Translations under genes and position numbers: made by a program
DNA from: Micromonospora cremea
GTDB taxonomy: Bacteria; Actinomycetota; Actinomycetes; Mycobacteriales; Micromonosporaceae
Length of the DNA stretch: 64,000 nucleotides
Assembly: GCF_900143515.1 (NCBI RefSeq)
Contig: NZ_FSQT01000002.1
Coordinates: forward strand, 3,659,501 to 3,723,500
Direction: 5' to 3'
The notes under the pieces: model-generated
The model's input: the letters and a program-made list of their open reading frames with translations, nothing else
Databases searched by the model: none
Told to the model about the DNA's origin: nothing
Part shown: positions 42,742-54,086 of the stretch, piece after piece
How positions within the stretch are numbered: the stretch's first letter is position 1
Layout of the letters: each line of letters opens with the position of its first letter

Positions 42742-44058
42742 TCAGGCGGGGAGGGGGGTCAGCTCGTCCCGCCGCTCGGGCCGGCTGTCCGTGACCGGCT
42801 CCGGGTCGGTCAGGTCCCGCCGGCCGGCCGCCTCGTACGCGGCCCGGTCGAGGGTGCCCTCGCGGGCGGCGACCACGGTCGGCACCAGCGCCTGCCCGGC
42901 CACGTTGGTGGCGGTGCGGACCATGTCCAGGATCGGGTCGATGGCCAGCAGCAGGCCGGCGCCGGCCAGCGGCAGGCCCAGCGTGCTCAGGGTGAGGGTG
43001 AGCATCACGATCGCGCCGGTCAGGCCGGCGGTGGCTGCCGAGCCGACCACCGAGACGAAGGCGATCAGCAGGTAGTCGGTGATGCCGAGGTGCACGCCGA
43101 ACACCTGCGCCACGAAGATCGCGGCCAGTGCCGGGTAGATCGCGGCGCAGCCGTCCATCTTCGTGGTGGCGCCGAACGGCACCGCGAACGAGGCGTACTC
43201 GCGGGGCACGCCGAGCCGCTCGACCGAGCGCTGGGTCACCGGCATGGTGCCCACCGAGGAGCGGGACACGAAGGCCAGCTCGATCGCCGGCCAGGCGCCG
43301 GCGAAGAAGCGCAGCGGGTTGAGCCGGCCGGCGGTGATCAGCACCAGCGGGTAGACCACGAACAGCACGATGGCGCAGCCGACGTAGACGGCGGTGGTGA
43401 ACTTGGCCAGCGGGGCCAGCAGGTCCCAGCCGTACGAGGCGACGGCATTGCCGATCAGGCCGAGCGTGCCGATCGGGGCGAGCCGGATGACCCACCAGAG
43501 CGCCTTCTGGACGATCTCCAGCAGCGAGCGGTTCAGCGCCACGAACGGCTCGGCGGCGTCACCCACCAGCAGTGCCGCGGCGCCGACCACGAGGGCGAGG
43601 AAGACGATCTGGAGCACGTTGCCCTCGACGAACGCCCCGACCGGGTTGGTGGGCACGATGCCGGTGAGGAAGTCCGTCCACGAGCCGGTGTTCTTCGGCG
43701 GTGCCGCACCGCCCAGGTCGAGGGTCACGCCCTTGCCCGGGTTGGTGAGCAGGCCGAGGCCGATGCCGATGGCGACCGAGATCAGTGCGGTGATGCCGAA
43801 CCACAGCAGGGTCTTCAGCGCGAGCCGGGCGGCGTTGGCCACGCCGCGCAGGCTGACCACGCTGACCACGATGGCGGTGAAGACCAGGGGCGGCACGGCC
43901 AGCTTGAGCAGCTGGATGAAGAGGCCGCCGACGGTGTGCAGGGTGCTGGTCAGCCAGCTCAGGTCGTTGGTGCGGGCCAGGAAGCCGAGCGCCACGCCGA
44001 GCACGAGGCCGAGCAGGATCTGCACGGAGAAGGGAATCTTGCGCAGGCCGAAAGGCAT
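42742..44058 (-). CDS. Sodium/proton:dicarboxylate (glutamate) symporter, DAACS family
   Basis: A 438-residue transporter with the DAACS fold: about eight helices plus two re-entrant loops. SRSSVGTMPVT near residue 268 is the HP1 serine-rich tip, ATTKMDG near 298 is the family N-M-D-G motif of helix 7, and IDPILDMVRTATNVAGQAL near 382 lies in helix 8, which binds the substrate carboxylates. It should import C4-dicarboxylates, aspartate or glutamate. The C-terminal 35 residues are polar. The ATG at 44058 has only a weak ribosome site. Confidence 0.9.
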   Translation of the reverse strand: MPFGLRKIPFSVQILLGLVLGVALGFLARTNDLSWLTSTLHTVGGLFIQLLKLAVPPLVFTAIVVSVVSLRGVANAARLALKTLLWFGITALISVAIGIGLGLLTNPGKGVTLDLGGAAPPKNTGSWTDFLTGIVPTNPVGAFVEGNVLQIVFLALVVGAAALLVGDAAEPFVALNRSLLEIVQKALWWVIRLAPIGTLGLIGNAVASYGWDLLAPLAKFTTAVYVGCAIVLFVVYPLVLITAGRLNPLRFFAGAWPAIELAFVSRSSVGTMPVTQRSVERLGVPREYASFAVPFGATTKMDGCAAIYPALAAIFVAQVFGVHLGITDYLLIAFVSVVGSAATAGLTGAIVMLTLTLSTLGLPLAGAGLLLAIDPILDMVRTATNVAGQALVPTVVAAREGTLDRAAYEAAGRRDLTDPEPVTDSRPERRDELTPLPA

Positions 44059-44263
44059 GAGGGTCTATCCAATGGTCTGGTCTGAACGGGGTAGGCGAAG
44101 GAGCGCAGCTACGCCGGACAGATGCCGCTGGCCTGCAGTCGAAGATCGACATACAGGCGAACGGTGAGGTCCCAGACATTGGTCATCGCCAGCCGACGAT
44201 ACGCCGATGGCTGGCCGTCGCAAGGAACGATCCACGTGACGCTCCTTACATGCCCGCTGATCA

Positions 44264-44313
44264 GCCGTTGAAAGGGGCCCTTCCTATACACGAGGCGTTA
44301 AAGGTGCCCTTCC
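44264..44313 (-). repeat. Two direct copies of the GGCGTTAA-AAGG-GCCCTTCC element
   Basis: Copies at 44264-44284 and 44294-44313 lie directly after the DUF998 stop codon (44314-44316, minus strand). They match the arm of the 25296-25350 inverted repeat but are arranged as direct repeats, probably a decayed terminator of the same family. Confidence 0.65.
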
Positions 44314-44962
44314 TTACCGGCGGGTGAGGGCGAGCGCGATGGCGGTGGTGAGACCCCACAGGATCGCCAGCGCGAGGATCAGGCGCTCCAGCACGCCCAC
44401 CACGGCGCCCCGGCCGATCACGAGCATGGCCAGCCCCACCGAGGCGCACAGCGGGAGGCTCAGCGCCCCGGCCCCGCCGGCCAGCCGGCGTACCGTCCGG
44501 CCGGCCGGGCCGGACACGGCGAGCGCGACCATCGCGAAGACCACCGACGCGGTCGCCGCGATGCTCGCGCCGCCGTGCACGAGGTCCGCCGCCGTGGCCC
44601 GCTCGAACGGCGGCAGCGGGCAGCCGGCGGAGCAGGTCACCGCCCCGGACGCGGCGGTGAACAGGGCACCGGCGGCGAGCAGCGCCGGCGCCGCCCGCAC
44701 CCCGGGGGGCAGGGCCGCGGCGAGCAGCAGCAGCGAGCCGGCCAGTGCGAGGATCCCGATCCGGTACGTCGCGGCGTGGCCGCCGTCGGCGGTGCCCGCC
44801 TCGCTGACGTACCCGGTGAGCCACGGCCCGGAACCGGAGAGCACCGCGACCACCACCGCGACCGCACCGGCCAGCCCCGACCCGGCGGAGGCCCACCCGG
44901 CGGCCCGGCGCGCGACGTCCGCCCGGGCTGCCGGTGCGGTCGTGGTGCCGGACCGGCCCGGC

Positions 44963-44970
<8 letters not shown>
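44314..44970 (-). CDS. DUF998 family membrane protein
   Basis: A 218-residue protein with six hydrophobic helices: about 30-47, 70-86, 91-108, 130-150, 160-178 and 190-213. The N-terminus is polar Ala/Arg-rich. The DUF998-like layout includes an extracytoplasmic loop with CSAGCP, a potential disulphide, near residue 112, and the HGGAS segment before the fourth helix. The function of the family is unknown. The GTG at 44970 overlaps the end of the upstream glutathione-transferase-type gene by 8 bp, so the two are co-transcribed. It is closed by the repeat element at 44264. Confidence 0.7.
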
Positions 44971-45928
<958 letters not shown>

Positions 45929-46003
45929 GCCGTCAACCTATCCGCTGTGGGCGCGGATATCCTGGCGGCTGGTAGCCCGCACGACCCCGGTGGGCGCCTC
46001 CAC

Positions 46004-46012
46004 CCCCCCCCG
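46004..46012. repeat. Run of nine C residues in the thiolase leader
   Basis: C9 at 46004-46012, 26 bases before the thiolase start. Such homopolymers can slip in replication and are also prone to sequencing error. Confidence 0.8.
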
Positions 46013-46037
46013 CCGTCTCCACCCCGAAGGACTCGCG

Positions 46038-47243
<1,206 letters not shown>

Positions 47244-47266
47244 GCGCTAAAAGGGCGTGAAGGGAT

Positions 47267-47282
47267 CTCCCGGACGCGGGAG
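47267..47282 (+). terminator. Short hairpin after the thiolase gene
   Basis: CTCCCG (47267-47272) pairs with CGGGAG (47277-47282) around GACG, 23 bases after the stop. It is followed by TTAGAGT, a possible -10 for the next gene. Confidence 0.4.
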
Positions 47283-47395
47283 TCGGCGGCTTAGAGTGGT
47301 CGACACCACACGACCCGCGGGTCGACCGGTGGTCGCGCGTGTCCGCCGACGCCGGTGCCGTCCCGCGCCGCGGCGATGAACTGGGGAGCACGCTG

Positions 47396-48208
47396 ATGCC
47401 GGACGGACTGCCGACCGAGATCGATCTGACCAGGCCGAGCGCGGCCCGGGTGTACGACTACTTCCTGGGCGGGGCGCACAACTTCGAGATCGACCGTCGG
47501 CTGGCCGAGCAGATCGCCAGCATGACCCCGAATCTCGCCGCCACCATGCGCTCCGGTCGGGATTTCCTCCGCCGGGCCGTCCGGGCTCTGCTCGACGCCG
47601 GTATCGAGCAGTTCCTCGACATCGGCTCCGGAATTCCCACCGTGGGCAACGTGCACGAGGTGGCTCAGGGGGCGAACCCCAAGGCCCGGGTGGTCTACGT
47701 CGACATCGATCCGGTTGCCGTCGCGCACAGCCGGGAACTGCTCGCCGGCAACGATCTGACCGGGGTGATCCACGCCGACCTGCGCGACCCGGAGCGGATC
47801 CTGGCCGAGACCCGCCAGCTGGGGCTGATCGACTTCAGCCGGCCGATGGGCATCCTGCTGGCCGGTGTCGTGCACTTCATCCCGGACGCCGACCGGCCCG
47901 AGGACATCCTGGCCACCCTGCGGGCCGCCGCCGCGCCCGGCAGCTTCCTGGTCATCTCCCACTCCACCTTCGAGGACCAGCCGCAGGAGATGCTGGACGC
48001 CCAGCGGCTCTCCTCGCGGACGGACACCGAGATCACCCTACGTTCCCGCGCGCAGGTCACCGGCTTCTTCGGCGACTGGACCGTCCTCGAACCGGGCGTG
48101 GTGCACATGCCGCTCTGGCGTCCGGACTCACCGTCCGATGTGGATGAGCACCCGGAGCGGTTCGGCGCCTTCGGAGGCGTCGCCCGGTACGACCAGCCCG
48201 CCGGCTGA
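47396..48208 (+). CDS. DUF574-family SAM-dependent methyltransferase
   Basis: A 270-residue methyltransferase. It starts with IDLTRPSAARVYDYFLGGAHNFEIDR, the hallmark of the large actinobacterial DUF574 family. FLDIGSGIPTVGNVHEVAQ near residue 72 binds SAM and VVYVDIDPVAVAHS near 100 has the acidic ribose contact. ATG 47396, with GGGGAG upstream, is preferred; GTG 47339 would add 19 unconserved residues. Only 4 bp separate it from the diguanylate cyclase/phosphodiesterase gene, so they share an mRNA. The methyl acceptor is unknown, as for the family generally. Confidence 0.9.
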   Translation: MPDGLPTEIDLTRPSAARVYDYFLGGAHNFEIDRRLAEQIASMTPNLAATMRSGRDFLRRAVRALLDAGIEQFLDIGSGIPTVGNVHEVAQGANPKARVVYVDIDPVAVAHSRELLAGNDLTGVIHADLRDPERILAETRQLGLIDFSRPMGILLAGVVHFIPDADRPEDILATLRAAAAPGSFLVISHSTFEDQPQEMLDAQRLSSRTDTEITLRSRAQVTGFFGDWTVLEPGVVHMPLWRPDSPSDVDEHPERFGAFGGVARYDQPAG

Positions 48209-48212
48209 TCCC

Positions 48213-50378
48213 GTGGCCGCCGTCCCGGATCCGACCGGGGTCGACGCCGGCCGGGGTGACGCCCAGGGCTACGCCGCCGACTGGGCCCGCGCGGTACGCC
48301 GCCTCGGTTTCGTGCCGCTCAGCGCGCCCGAGACCGAGCGGCTGCTGCTGGTGCACACCGTCCGGCTGGCTCAGGCGGTACGGGCCGAGCCGTTCTCCGC
48401 CCGCCCCGCCGAGGAGGTCGGGCGGGCACTGGTGGAGGCGCACCTCACCGAGCCTCGGGCGCTCGAGTGGTCGCTGCGCGCCCTCGGTGAGGAATTCCCC
48501 CGGCGGGTGCTGGCCGCTGACGACGGGCCGGCGGACCTGACCGAGCGGATCGCGGCGGCGCAGGGCGGCCTGGCCGCCGGGTTCGCCCGTGCGCTGCGCG
48601 ACCGCACCTTCAGTCAGCAGGAGCGGATCGCCCGGTCGGCATGGCAGGCGCGGGACGAGGTCGAGCAGGCGCTGCGCGACAGCGAGGCGCGGTTCCGGGC
48701 GGTCTTCACCGGCGCCGCCATCGGGATCGGCATCGCCGGCGTGGACGGCCGGATCATCGACGCCAACCAGGCGTTCGCCGACATGCTCGGCTACTCGATC
48801 GGCGAGCTGTGTGAGACCAACGTGTCGGCGTTGTTCCACGCCGACGACGCCGCCGGCATGTGGGAGCTGTACCAGGAGCTGATCGAGGGCAAGCAGGACT
48901 CGGTCCGGGTGGAGAAGCGCTACCACCGCAAGGACGGCAGCGTGGTCTGGACGGATCTGGCGGTCTCGTTGATCCGGCACGACGACGGCCGGCCCCGGTT
49001 CACCGTCGCGATGATCGAGGACATCACCGAGCGGTACGAGCTCCAGCAGCGGCTGCGCTTCCAGGCGCTGCACGACCCGCTGACCGGGCTGCCCAACCGC
49101 ACGCTGTTCTTCGAGACGCTGGGCCGGGTCCTCGACACCGCCGGGCCCGAGCGGCGGGTCGGGGTGTGCTTCCTCGACCTGGACGGCTTCAAGGCGATCA
49201 ACGACAGCCTCGGTCACGACCTCGGCGACCGGCTGTTGGTGATCATCGGCCGGCGGCTGGCCGAGTGCGTGGCCGACCATGGCCACCTGGTGGCCCGGAT
49301 GGGTGGCGACGAGTTCGTCATCCTGGTCGACGGCGGGGACGACCTCGACGACGCGGTGGCCGTGGCGGAGGCCGCGTTGGCCGCCGTCGCCGCCCCGGTG
49401 CACGTGGGTGACCAGCAACTGGCCGTCTCGGCCAGCGTGGGCATCGTGGACTGCCCCGCCGCCGCGACCACCGCCTCGGAGTTGATGAAGGCCGCGGACA
49501 CCACGCTCTACTGGGCCAAGGCCGCGGGCCGGGGCCGGTGGGCGGTCTACGACCCGGAGCGCAGCGCCCGGGACATCGCCCGGTCGGCGCTGGTCGCCGG
49601 GCTGCCGGCGGCGCTGGACCGGGGCGAGTTCGTGCTGCACTACCAGCCGATCGTGTCGCTGCTGGAGGGCACCATGCTCGCGGTGGAGGCGCTGGTCCGT
49701 TGGGAGCACCCGGAGCTGGGCCTGATCGGGCCGGACCGGTTCATCGGCCTGGCCGAGGAGACCGGCCTGATCGTCCGGCTCGGTGAGTGGGTGCTGCGGC
49801 GGGCCTGCCGCGACGCCGAGCGGTGGTGGCGGGAGTTCCCCGACGCCCGGTTGGTGGTCAGCGTCAACCTGGCCGCCCGGCAGGCCGACGACCCGGCGAT
49901 CGTGGAGACGGTGGCCGACGCGCTGGCCACCAGCGGGCTGCCGGCGGAGCTGCTGCAACTGGAGCTGACCGAGAGCGCCGTGATGGGTAGCGCGGGCGAG
50001 CCGCTGCGCAGCCTGCACCGGCTCGCCGCGCTCGGCGTTCGGCTGGCGGTGGACGACTTCGGCACCGGGTACTCCAACCTGGCATACCTGCGGCGGCTGC
50101 CGATCCACTGCCTGAAGCTGGCCGGCCCGTTCGTCGAGGGCATCCGCGCCGACGGGACGGACGCCGTCGCCGACCACCGCGACGAGCGGATCGTCGACGC
50201 GCTGGTCCGGCTGGCGCACGCGCTGGAGCTGTGGGTCACCGCCGAGGCCGTGGAGACCGGTGTGCAGGCCGAGCGGCTGCGAGCGCTGCGCTGCGACACC
50301 GGGCAGGGGCGGTACTTCGGCGCTCCGGCGCCAGCCGAAGTGATCACTTCCCGGCTGCGTGGCGGGGCGGCAGCGTGA
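48213..50378 (+). CDS. PAS-GGDEF-EAL cyclic-di-GMP enzyme
   Basis: A 721-residue soluble protein. An uncharacterised N-terminal helical region spans ~1-150, a PAS domain ~155-275 (FRAVFTGAAIGIGIAGVDGRI), GGDEF ~280-445 and EAL ~460-715. The active-site loop is G364-G-D-E-F, and I see no RxxD inhibitory site before it. In the EAL domain E492-A-L, the Asn of SVNLAARQ, ELTES, VDDFGTGYSNL and GQGRYFGAP are all present, so both synthesis and hydrolysis of c-di-GMP appear possible. No membrane segment is seen. The GTG at 48213 starts 4 bp after the methyltransferase stop. The same layout occurs in S. coelicolor developmental regulators. Confidence 0.92.
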   Translation: MAAVPDPTGVDAGRGDAQGYAADWARAVRRLGFVPLSAPETERLLLVHTVRLAQAVRAEPFSARPAEEVGRALVEAHLTEPRALEWSLRALGEEFPRRVLAADDGPADLTERIAAAQGGLAAGFARALRDRTFSQQERIARSAWQARDEVEQALRDSEARFRAVFTGAAIGIGIAGVDGRIIDANQAFADMLGYSIGELCETNVSALFHADDAAGMWELYQELIEGKQDSVRVEKRYHRKDGSVVWTDLAVSLIRHDDGRPRFTVAMIEDITERYELQQRLRFQALHDPLTGLPNRTLFFETLGRVLDTAGPERRVGVCFLDLDGFKAINDSLGHDLGDRLLVIIGRRLAECVADHGHLVARMGGDEFVILVDGGDDLDDAVAVAEAALAAVAAPVHVGDQQLAVSASVGIVDCPAAATTASELMKAADTTLYWAKAAGRGRWAVYDPERSARDIARSALVAGLPAALDRGEFVLHYQPIVSLLEGTMLAVEALVRWEHPELGLIGPDRFIGLAEETGLIVRLGEWVLRRACRDAERWWREFPDARLVVSVNLAARQADDPAIVETVADALATSGLPAELLQLELTESAVMGSAGEPLRSLHRLAALGVRLAVDDFGTGYSNLAYLRRLPIHCLKLAGPFVEGIRADGTDAVADHRDERIVDALVRLAHALELWVTAEAVETGVQAERLRALRCDTGQGRYFGAPAPAEVITSRLRGGAAA

Positions 50379-50433
50379 GCCCGGGATTTCGCCGGCCTGG
50401 CCGGGCCCGAGGGCGGCTACGGAAGGTGACAGC

Positions 50434-50934
50434 GTGAGCGTGACCGACTCGCAGACGGCGGTGACGGTGGTGGCCGCGTTGGCCATCCTGGCGGGGCTGG
50501 CCGGCGTGGTGGTGCCCGGCCTGCCGGCGCTGCCGCTGTGCTGGGGCGGGGTGCTGGTCTGGGCGATCTTCGGCGGCGCCGGCCCGGGTGGCTGGGCGGT
50601 GTTCGCCGCCGCGACGCTGGTCGCCGCCGGCGGCACCGTCATCAAGTACGCCTGGCCCGGGCGGAACCTGAAACGCACCGGAGTGCCGACGTCCACGCTG
50701 CTCGCCGGCGGGGTGCTCGCGATCGTCGGGTTCTTCGTGGTGCCGGTGGTGGGGCTGGTGCTCGGTTTCGTCGGTGGGGTCTGGGCGGCGGAGCGGCTGC
50801 GACTCGGCAGCAACCGGCTCGCCTGGCCGTCCACGAAGCAGGCGGTCAAGGCCGCCGGCCTGTCGATGCTGGTCGAGTTCGCCGCGGGCGTCGTCATCGC
50901 CGCGCTCTGGCTGGCCGGCCTGCTGCTGACGTGA
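50434..50934 (+). CDS. DUF456 membrane protein
   Basis: A 166-residue protein with hydrophobic segments at about 9-30, 33-60, 85-120 and 140-165. LAGLAGVVVPGLPALPLCWGGVLVWA near the start and GLVLGFVGGVWAAERLR near 103 match DUF456 (glycine-zipper-like) proteins, of unknown role. The GTG at 50434 has GGAAGG seven bases upstream. A second in-frame GTG at 50440 is possible. It lies 55 bp after the c-di-GMP gene and may be co-transcribed. Confidence 0.75.
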   Translation: MSVTDSQTAVTVVAALAILAGLAGVVVPGLPALPLCWGGVLVWAIFGGAGPGGWAVFAAATLVAAGGTVIKYAWPGRNLKRTGVPTSTLLAGGVLAIVGFFVVPVVGLVLGFVGGVWAAERLRLGSNRLAWPSTKQAVKAAGLSMLVEFAAGVVIAALWLAGLLLT

Positions 50935-51151
50935 TCCGTCCCTGCTCATCTCAGCGGTGGGGGCGGCGGCGCGGGGCGGGTGTCGGGGCACGGCGGAGCC
51001 CGCCGTACCGGTGCGAGAGAGGTGACGTGCCCCGCGCCGCCGCGGTGCCGGGCGGTCCGAGCGCCCGGGGGTCGGCCCGTCGCGATCGGGCCTGGTCACG
51101 AGGTCAAGGATGCGGGCGGCCCGGCCACACGGCAACGTAATTAGCCGCGAC

Positions 51152-51172
51152 GACGGTGAGATTCCCACCGTC
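51152..51172. promoter_or_regulatory. Inverted repeat upstream of the permease promoter
   Basis: GACGGTG (51152-51158) and CACCGTC (51166-51172) form a 7-bp-arm palindrome with a 7-base centre, ending 6 bases before the -35 box. It is a plausible operator for the permease gene. Confidence 0.4.
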
Positions 51173-51178
51173 ATCGTA

Positions 51179-51207
51179 TTGACCACCTTGATCGGCGGGA
51201 CGACACT
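51179..51207 (+). promoter_or_regulatory. Promoter of the amino-acid/amine permease gene
   Basis: TTGACC (51179-51184), a 17-bp spacer and GACACT (51202-51207) lie 41 bases before the GTG at 51248. The rest of 50935-51178 shows nothing I can assign. Confidence 0.5.
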
Positions 51208-51247
51208 TTGCGCACTCGTACGCGGAATCACCTCAGGGAGGTGTGCA

Positions 51248-52834
51248 GTGGCCACGACGCCTGTGCCGACCGCCGAGCACCCGATGGACGACGACGCCCG
51301 CCGGCTCGCCGAACTCGGCTACAAACAGGAGCTGCGCCGCAAGTGGAGCGGCTTCTCCAACTTCGCCATCTCGTTCTCCATCATCTCGATCCTGGCCGGC
51401 TGTTTCACCACCTTCGGTCAGGCGTGGAACAACGGGGGACCGGTCGCCATCTCCTGGGGCTGGCCGCTGATCTCGCTGTTCATCCTGATCATCGGCTTCT
51501 GCATGGCCGAGCTGGTATCCGCGTACCCGACCGCCGGCGGGATCTACTGGTGGGCCGCGACCATGGGCCGCCCGGTGCACGGCTGGTTCACCGGCTGGTT
51601 GAACCTGATCGGCCTGGTCGCGGTCACCGCGTCGGTCGACTACGGCTGCGCGACCTTCCTCAACCTCACCCTGTCGGCGCTCTTCGACGGCTGGGCCGGC
51701 ACGCTGCGCCAGGCGTTCGTCCTCTTCGTGATCATCCTGGTCCTGCACGGGCTGATCAACATCTTCGGGCACCGGATCATCGACGTGCTGCAGAACGTCT
51801 CCGTCTGGTGGCACGTGGCCGGGGCGGCAGCCGTGGTGGCCATCCTGGTCCTCGTTCCGGACAACCACCAGAGCTTCCAGTTCGTGTTCACCGAGCGGTT
51901 CAACAACTCCGGCTTCGGCGACGGGGACACCGCTGGGCTGACCTTCTGGTTCTACGTGCTGCCGTTGGGCTTCCTGCTCACCCAGTACACGATCACCGGC
52001 TTCGACGCCTGCGCGCACGTCTCGGAGGAGACGCGCGGCGCCTCGCAGGCGGCCGCCCGCGGGCTCTGGCAGTCGATCTTCTACTCGGCGGTCGGCGGCT
52101 GGATCCTGCTGCTGGCGTTCCTCTTCGCGGCCACCGACGTCGAGGCGATCAACGCGGCCGGCGGCTTCTCCGGCGCCATCTTCGAGTCCGCGCTCACCCC
52201 GGTCTTCTTCAAGGTCGTCATCATCATCTCCACCATCGGGCAGTTCTTCTGCGGGATGAGCTGCGTGACCTCGATGAGCCGGATGGCGTACGCGTTCAGC
52301 CGCGACCGCGCCGTGCCGGGCTGGCGACTCTGGTCCCGGGTGGACCGCAACGGCACCCCGGTCAACGCGATCATCGGCGCCACGCTGGCCGGCCTGGTGC
52401 TCACCCTGCCGGCGCTCTACGAGAGCTCCGCCGGCATCCCGATCGCCTTCTACGCCGTGGTCTCCGTCGCGGTGCTCGGGCTCTACCTGTCCTTCCTCAT
52501 CCCGATCGCGCTGCGCCTGCGGATGGGCGACCGGTTCGTCCCCGGGCCGTGGACGCTCGGGCGGAAGTACAAGCTGCTCGGCTGGATCGCGGTGATCGAG
52601 ATCGCGGTCATCGCGATCTACTTCGTGCTGCCGATCGTGCCCGCCGGGGTGCCCGGCAACGACGGGTTCACCTGGTCGGCGGTGAACTACGCGCCGCTGG
52701 CCGTGGGCGGGGTGCTGCTGGTCGTCGCCGTCTGGTGGTACGCCTCGGCCCGGAAGTGGTTCGCCGGCCCGGTGCGTACCGTCGACGACCCGGCGCCCGC
52801 ACCCGACCCGGCGCCGGTCGACGGGCCGGGCTGA
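51248..52834 (+). CDS. APC-family amino acid/amine permease
   Basis: A 528-residue permease with 12 hydrophobic helices. The conserved APC start is LGYKQELRRKWSGFSNFAISFSIISILAGCFTTF (residues ~23-56), then SAYPTAGGIYWWAA near 95. GFDACAHVSEETRGASQAAARGLW near 256 is the cytoplasmic loop typical of GABA/ethanolamine/choline-type members. The GTG at 51248 follows AGGGAGGTG. It is the likely importer for the downstream gamma-glutamylation pathway (ligase at 54087, aldehyde dehydrogenase at 55560), suggesting an amine or polyamine substrate; that is inferred from context. Confidence 0.88.
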   Translation: MATTPVPTAEHPMDDDARRLAELGYKQELRRKWSGFSNFAISFSIISILAGCFTTFGQAWNNGGPVAISWGWPLISLFILIIGFCMAELVSAYPTAGGIYWWAATMGRPVHGWFTGWLNLIGLVAVTASVDYGCATFLNLTLSALFDGWAGTLRQAFVLFVIILVLHGLINIFGHRIIDVLQNVSVWWHVAGAAAVVAILVLVPDNHQSFQFVFTERFNNSGFGDGDTAGLTFWFYVLPLGFLLTQYTITGFDACAHVSEETRGASQAAARGLWQSIFYSAVGGWILLLAFLFAATDVEAINAAGGFSGAIFESALTPVFFKVVIIISTIGQFFCGMSCVTSMSRMAYAFSRDRAVPGWRLWSRVDRNGTPVNAIIGATLAGLVLTLPALYESSAGIPIAFYAVVSVAVLGLYLSFLIPIALRLRMGDRFVPGPWTLGRKYKLLGWIAVIEIAVIAIYFVLPIVPAGVPGNDGFTWSAVNYAPLAVGGVLLVVAVWWYASARKWFAGPVRTVDDPAPAPDPAPVDGPG

Positions 52835-52852
52835 CCCGCGCCCACCGGCGGA

Positions 52853-53920
52853 TCAGGGCCGCGCAGAATCGGCGTGGAATCCGACGCGACCGGCGGGCGG
52901 TGGTTGCCGCTCGCCGGTCGTGAAGCGGAGGCCGCGGTCGTCGGCCGCCGTCGGCGTGCCGCGGCCGTCGCGGTTGCTGGTGGCCACCCAGAGCGAGCCG
53001 TCCGGCGCCCTCTCGACGGTACGGAGACGGCCGTAGGCCCCCACGAGCTCGGCGGACGGCGTGCCGACCTGACCGGCGGCGCTCACGGGCACGGCCCACA
53101 GCCGGGCCCCACGCAGCGCCGCGACGAACAGGGTGCCGTTGGCGAACGCGGCGCCGCTCGGGGACGCCTGAGCGGGGGTCCAGACGACGACCGGAGCACG
53201 GAACCGGGGGTCCGTGCTCGGACCCTCCACGACCGGCCAGCCGTAGTTGCCGCCCGGCACGATGAGGTTCACCTCGTCCCACGTGTTCTGGCCGAACTCG
53301 GTGGCGAACAGCCGGCCCCGCGTGTCCCAGGTCAGGCCCTGCACGTTGCGGTGGCCGTAGCTGTACACCGGCGATCCGGGAAACAGGTTGTCGGCCGGAA
53401 CGCCGCCGCCCGGCCGGATCCGCAGGATCTTGCCGTTGCGGCTGGCCAGGTTCTGCGCGCTGGCGGGAACGCCGGCGTCGCCGATGCCGGCGTAGAGCAT
53501 CCCGTCCGGGCCGAACGCGATCCAGCCACCGTCGTGGACGGACGCCCGCGCGAGGCCGCTGAGGATCACCTGCTGGGACTGCGGCGCGCCCAGCCGGAAC
53601 CGCACGATTTGGATGTCCGAGGCGGTGGTGAAGCAGACGTAGACCCACCGGTCCAGCAGGTACCAGGGTGATACGGCCAGGCCGAGCAGCCCCGCCTCGC
53701 CGCCGGCGACCACCCCTGCGATCCGGGCGACCTGCACGGTTGGGCGGCCCGGTCGCAGCCGCAGCACGGTGCCCTGGTCGCGTTGGGCGACGAGGGCGCT
53801 GCCGTCGGTCAGGAAGTCGAGCCCCCAGGGAGCTTCGAGCCCGGTCGCGACAACCTGCGGCTCGGCGAAGTCGACATCGCCCGCGCCCAGCCCGGCGGCC
53901 GATCCGTGCTCCGGCCGCAC
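52853..53920 (-). CDS. PQQ-type soluble aldose sugar dehydrogenase-like beta-propeller, signal peptide out of frame
   Basis: 355 residues from the GTG at 53920 encode a six-bladed glucose/sorbosone dehydrogenase propeller. Motifs are VATGLEAPWGLDFLTDGSALVAQRDQG near residue 24-50, LLGLAVSPWY, DGGWIAFGPDGMLYAGIGDAG near 130, and YSYGHRNVQGLTWDTRGRLFATEFG near 188-212 with GGNYGWP after it. Such enzymes are exported, but the signal peptide (ATG at 53996) is in another frame. Removing one C from a CCC run (plus-strand GGG at 53940-53942) would join LITP to ASAGAGVRPEH and restore a normal precursor. It is either a real frameshift or a sequence error. The gene lies reversed inside the amine cluster. 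Confidence 0.8.
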   Translation of the reverse strand: MRPEHGSAAGLGAGDVDFAEPQVVATGLEAPWGLDFLTDGSALVAQRDQGTVLRLRPGRPTVQVARIAGVVAGGEAGLLGLAVSPWYLLDRWVYVCFTTASDIQIVRFRLGAPQSQQVILSGLARASVHDGGWIAFGPDGMLYAGIGDAGVPASAQNLASRNGKILRIRPGGGVPADNLFPGSPVYSYGHRNVQGLTWDTRGRLFATEFGQNTWDEVNLIVPGGNYGWPVVEGPSTDPRFRAPVVVWTPAQASPSGAAFANGTLFVAALRGARLWAVPVSAAGQVGTPSAELVGAYGRLRTVERAPDGSLWVATSNRDGRGTPTAADDRGLRFTTGERQPPPAGRVGFHADSARP

Positions 53921-53942
53921 GCCCGCCCCGGCGCTCGCCGGG

Positions 53943-53996
53943 TGTGATCAGCCCCACGGCGAGGACGGCGACGGCCAGGATGACCCGAAGACGCAT
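53943..53996 (-). other. Detached Sec signal peptide of the PQQ-type dehydrogenase
   Basis: From ATG 53996 the frame reads MRLRVILAVAVLAVGLITP, a canonical signal peptide. It then continues into Arg/Gly-rich nonsense because of the +1 shift at 53940-53942. The dehydrogenase frame in this interval contains a stop (TGA), so no continuous precursor exists as written. Confidence 0.7.
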
Positions 53997-54086
53997 GAGA
54001 GCTTCTCGCGTGGTTTGCCGCCGATCGCGCCGGGGGCATTGACGGTGATCCGGATTGCCAGTAGACCTTGTGATGGAGGCCCGCTG

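Noticed and set aside
48057..50897. A 946-codon minus-strand frame opposite the GGDEF-EAL gene
   Set aside because: The same antisense artefact; composition is Arg/Gln/His/Gly-rich without motifs, whereas the plus strand has intact GGDEF and EAL sites.
51150..51175. FMN (RFN) riboswitch-like string GGTGAGATTCCC before the permease gene
   Set aside because: Only this short stretch resembles RFN. The other conserved elements are absent, it lies upstream of the likely promoter, and the gene is not a riboflavin gene.
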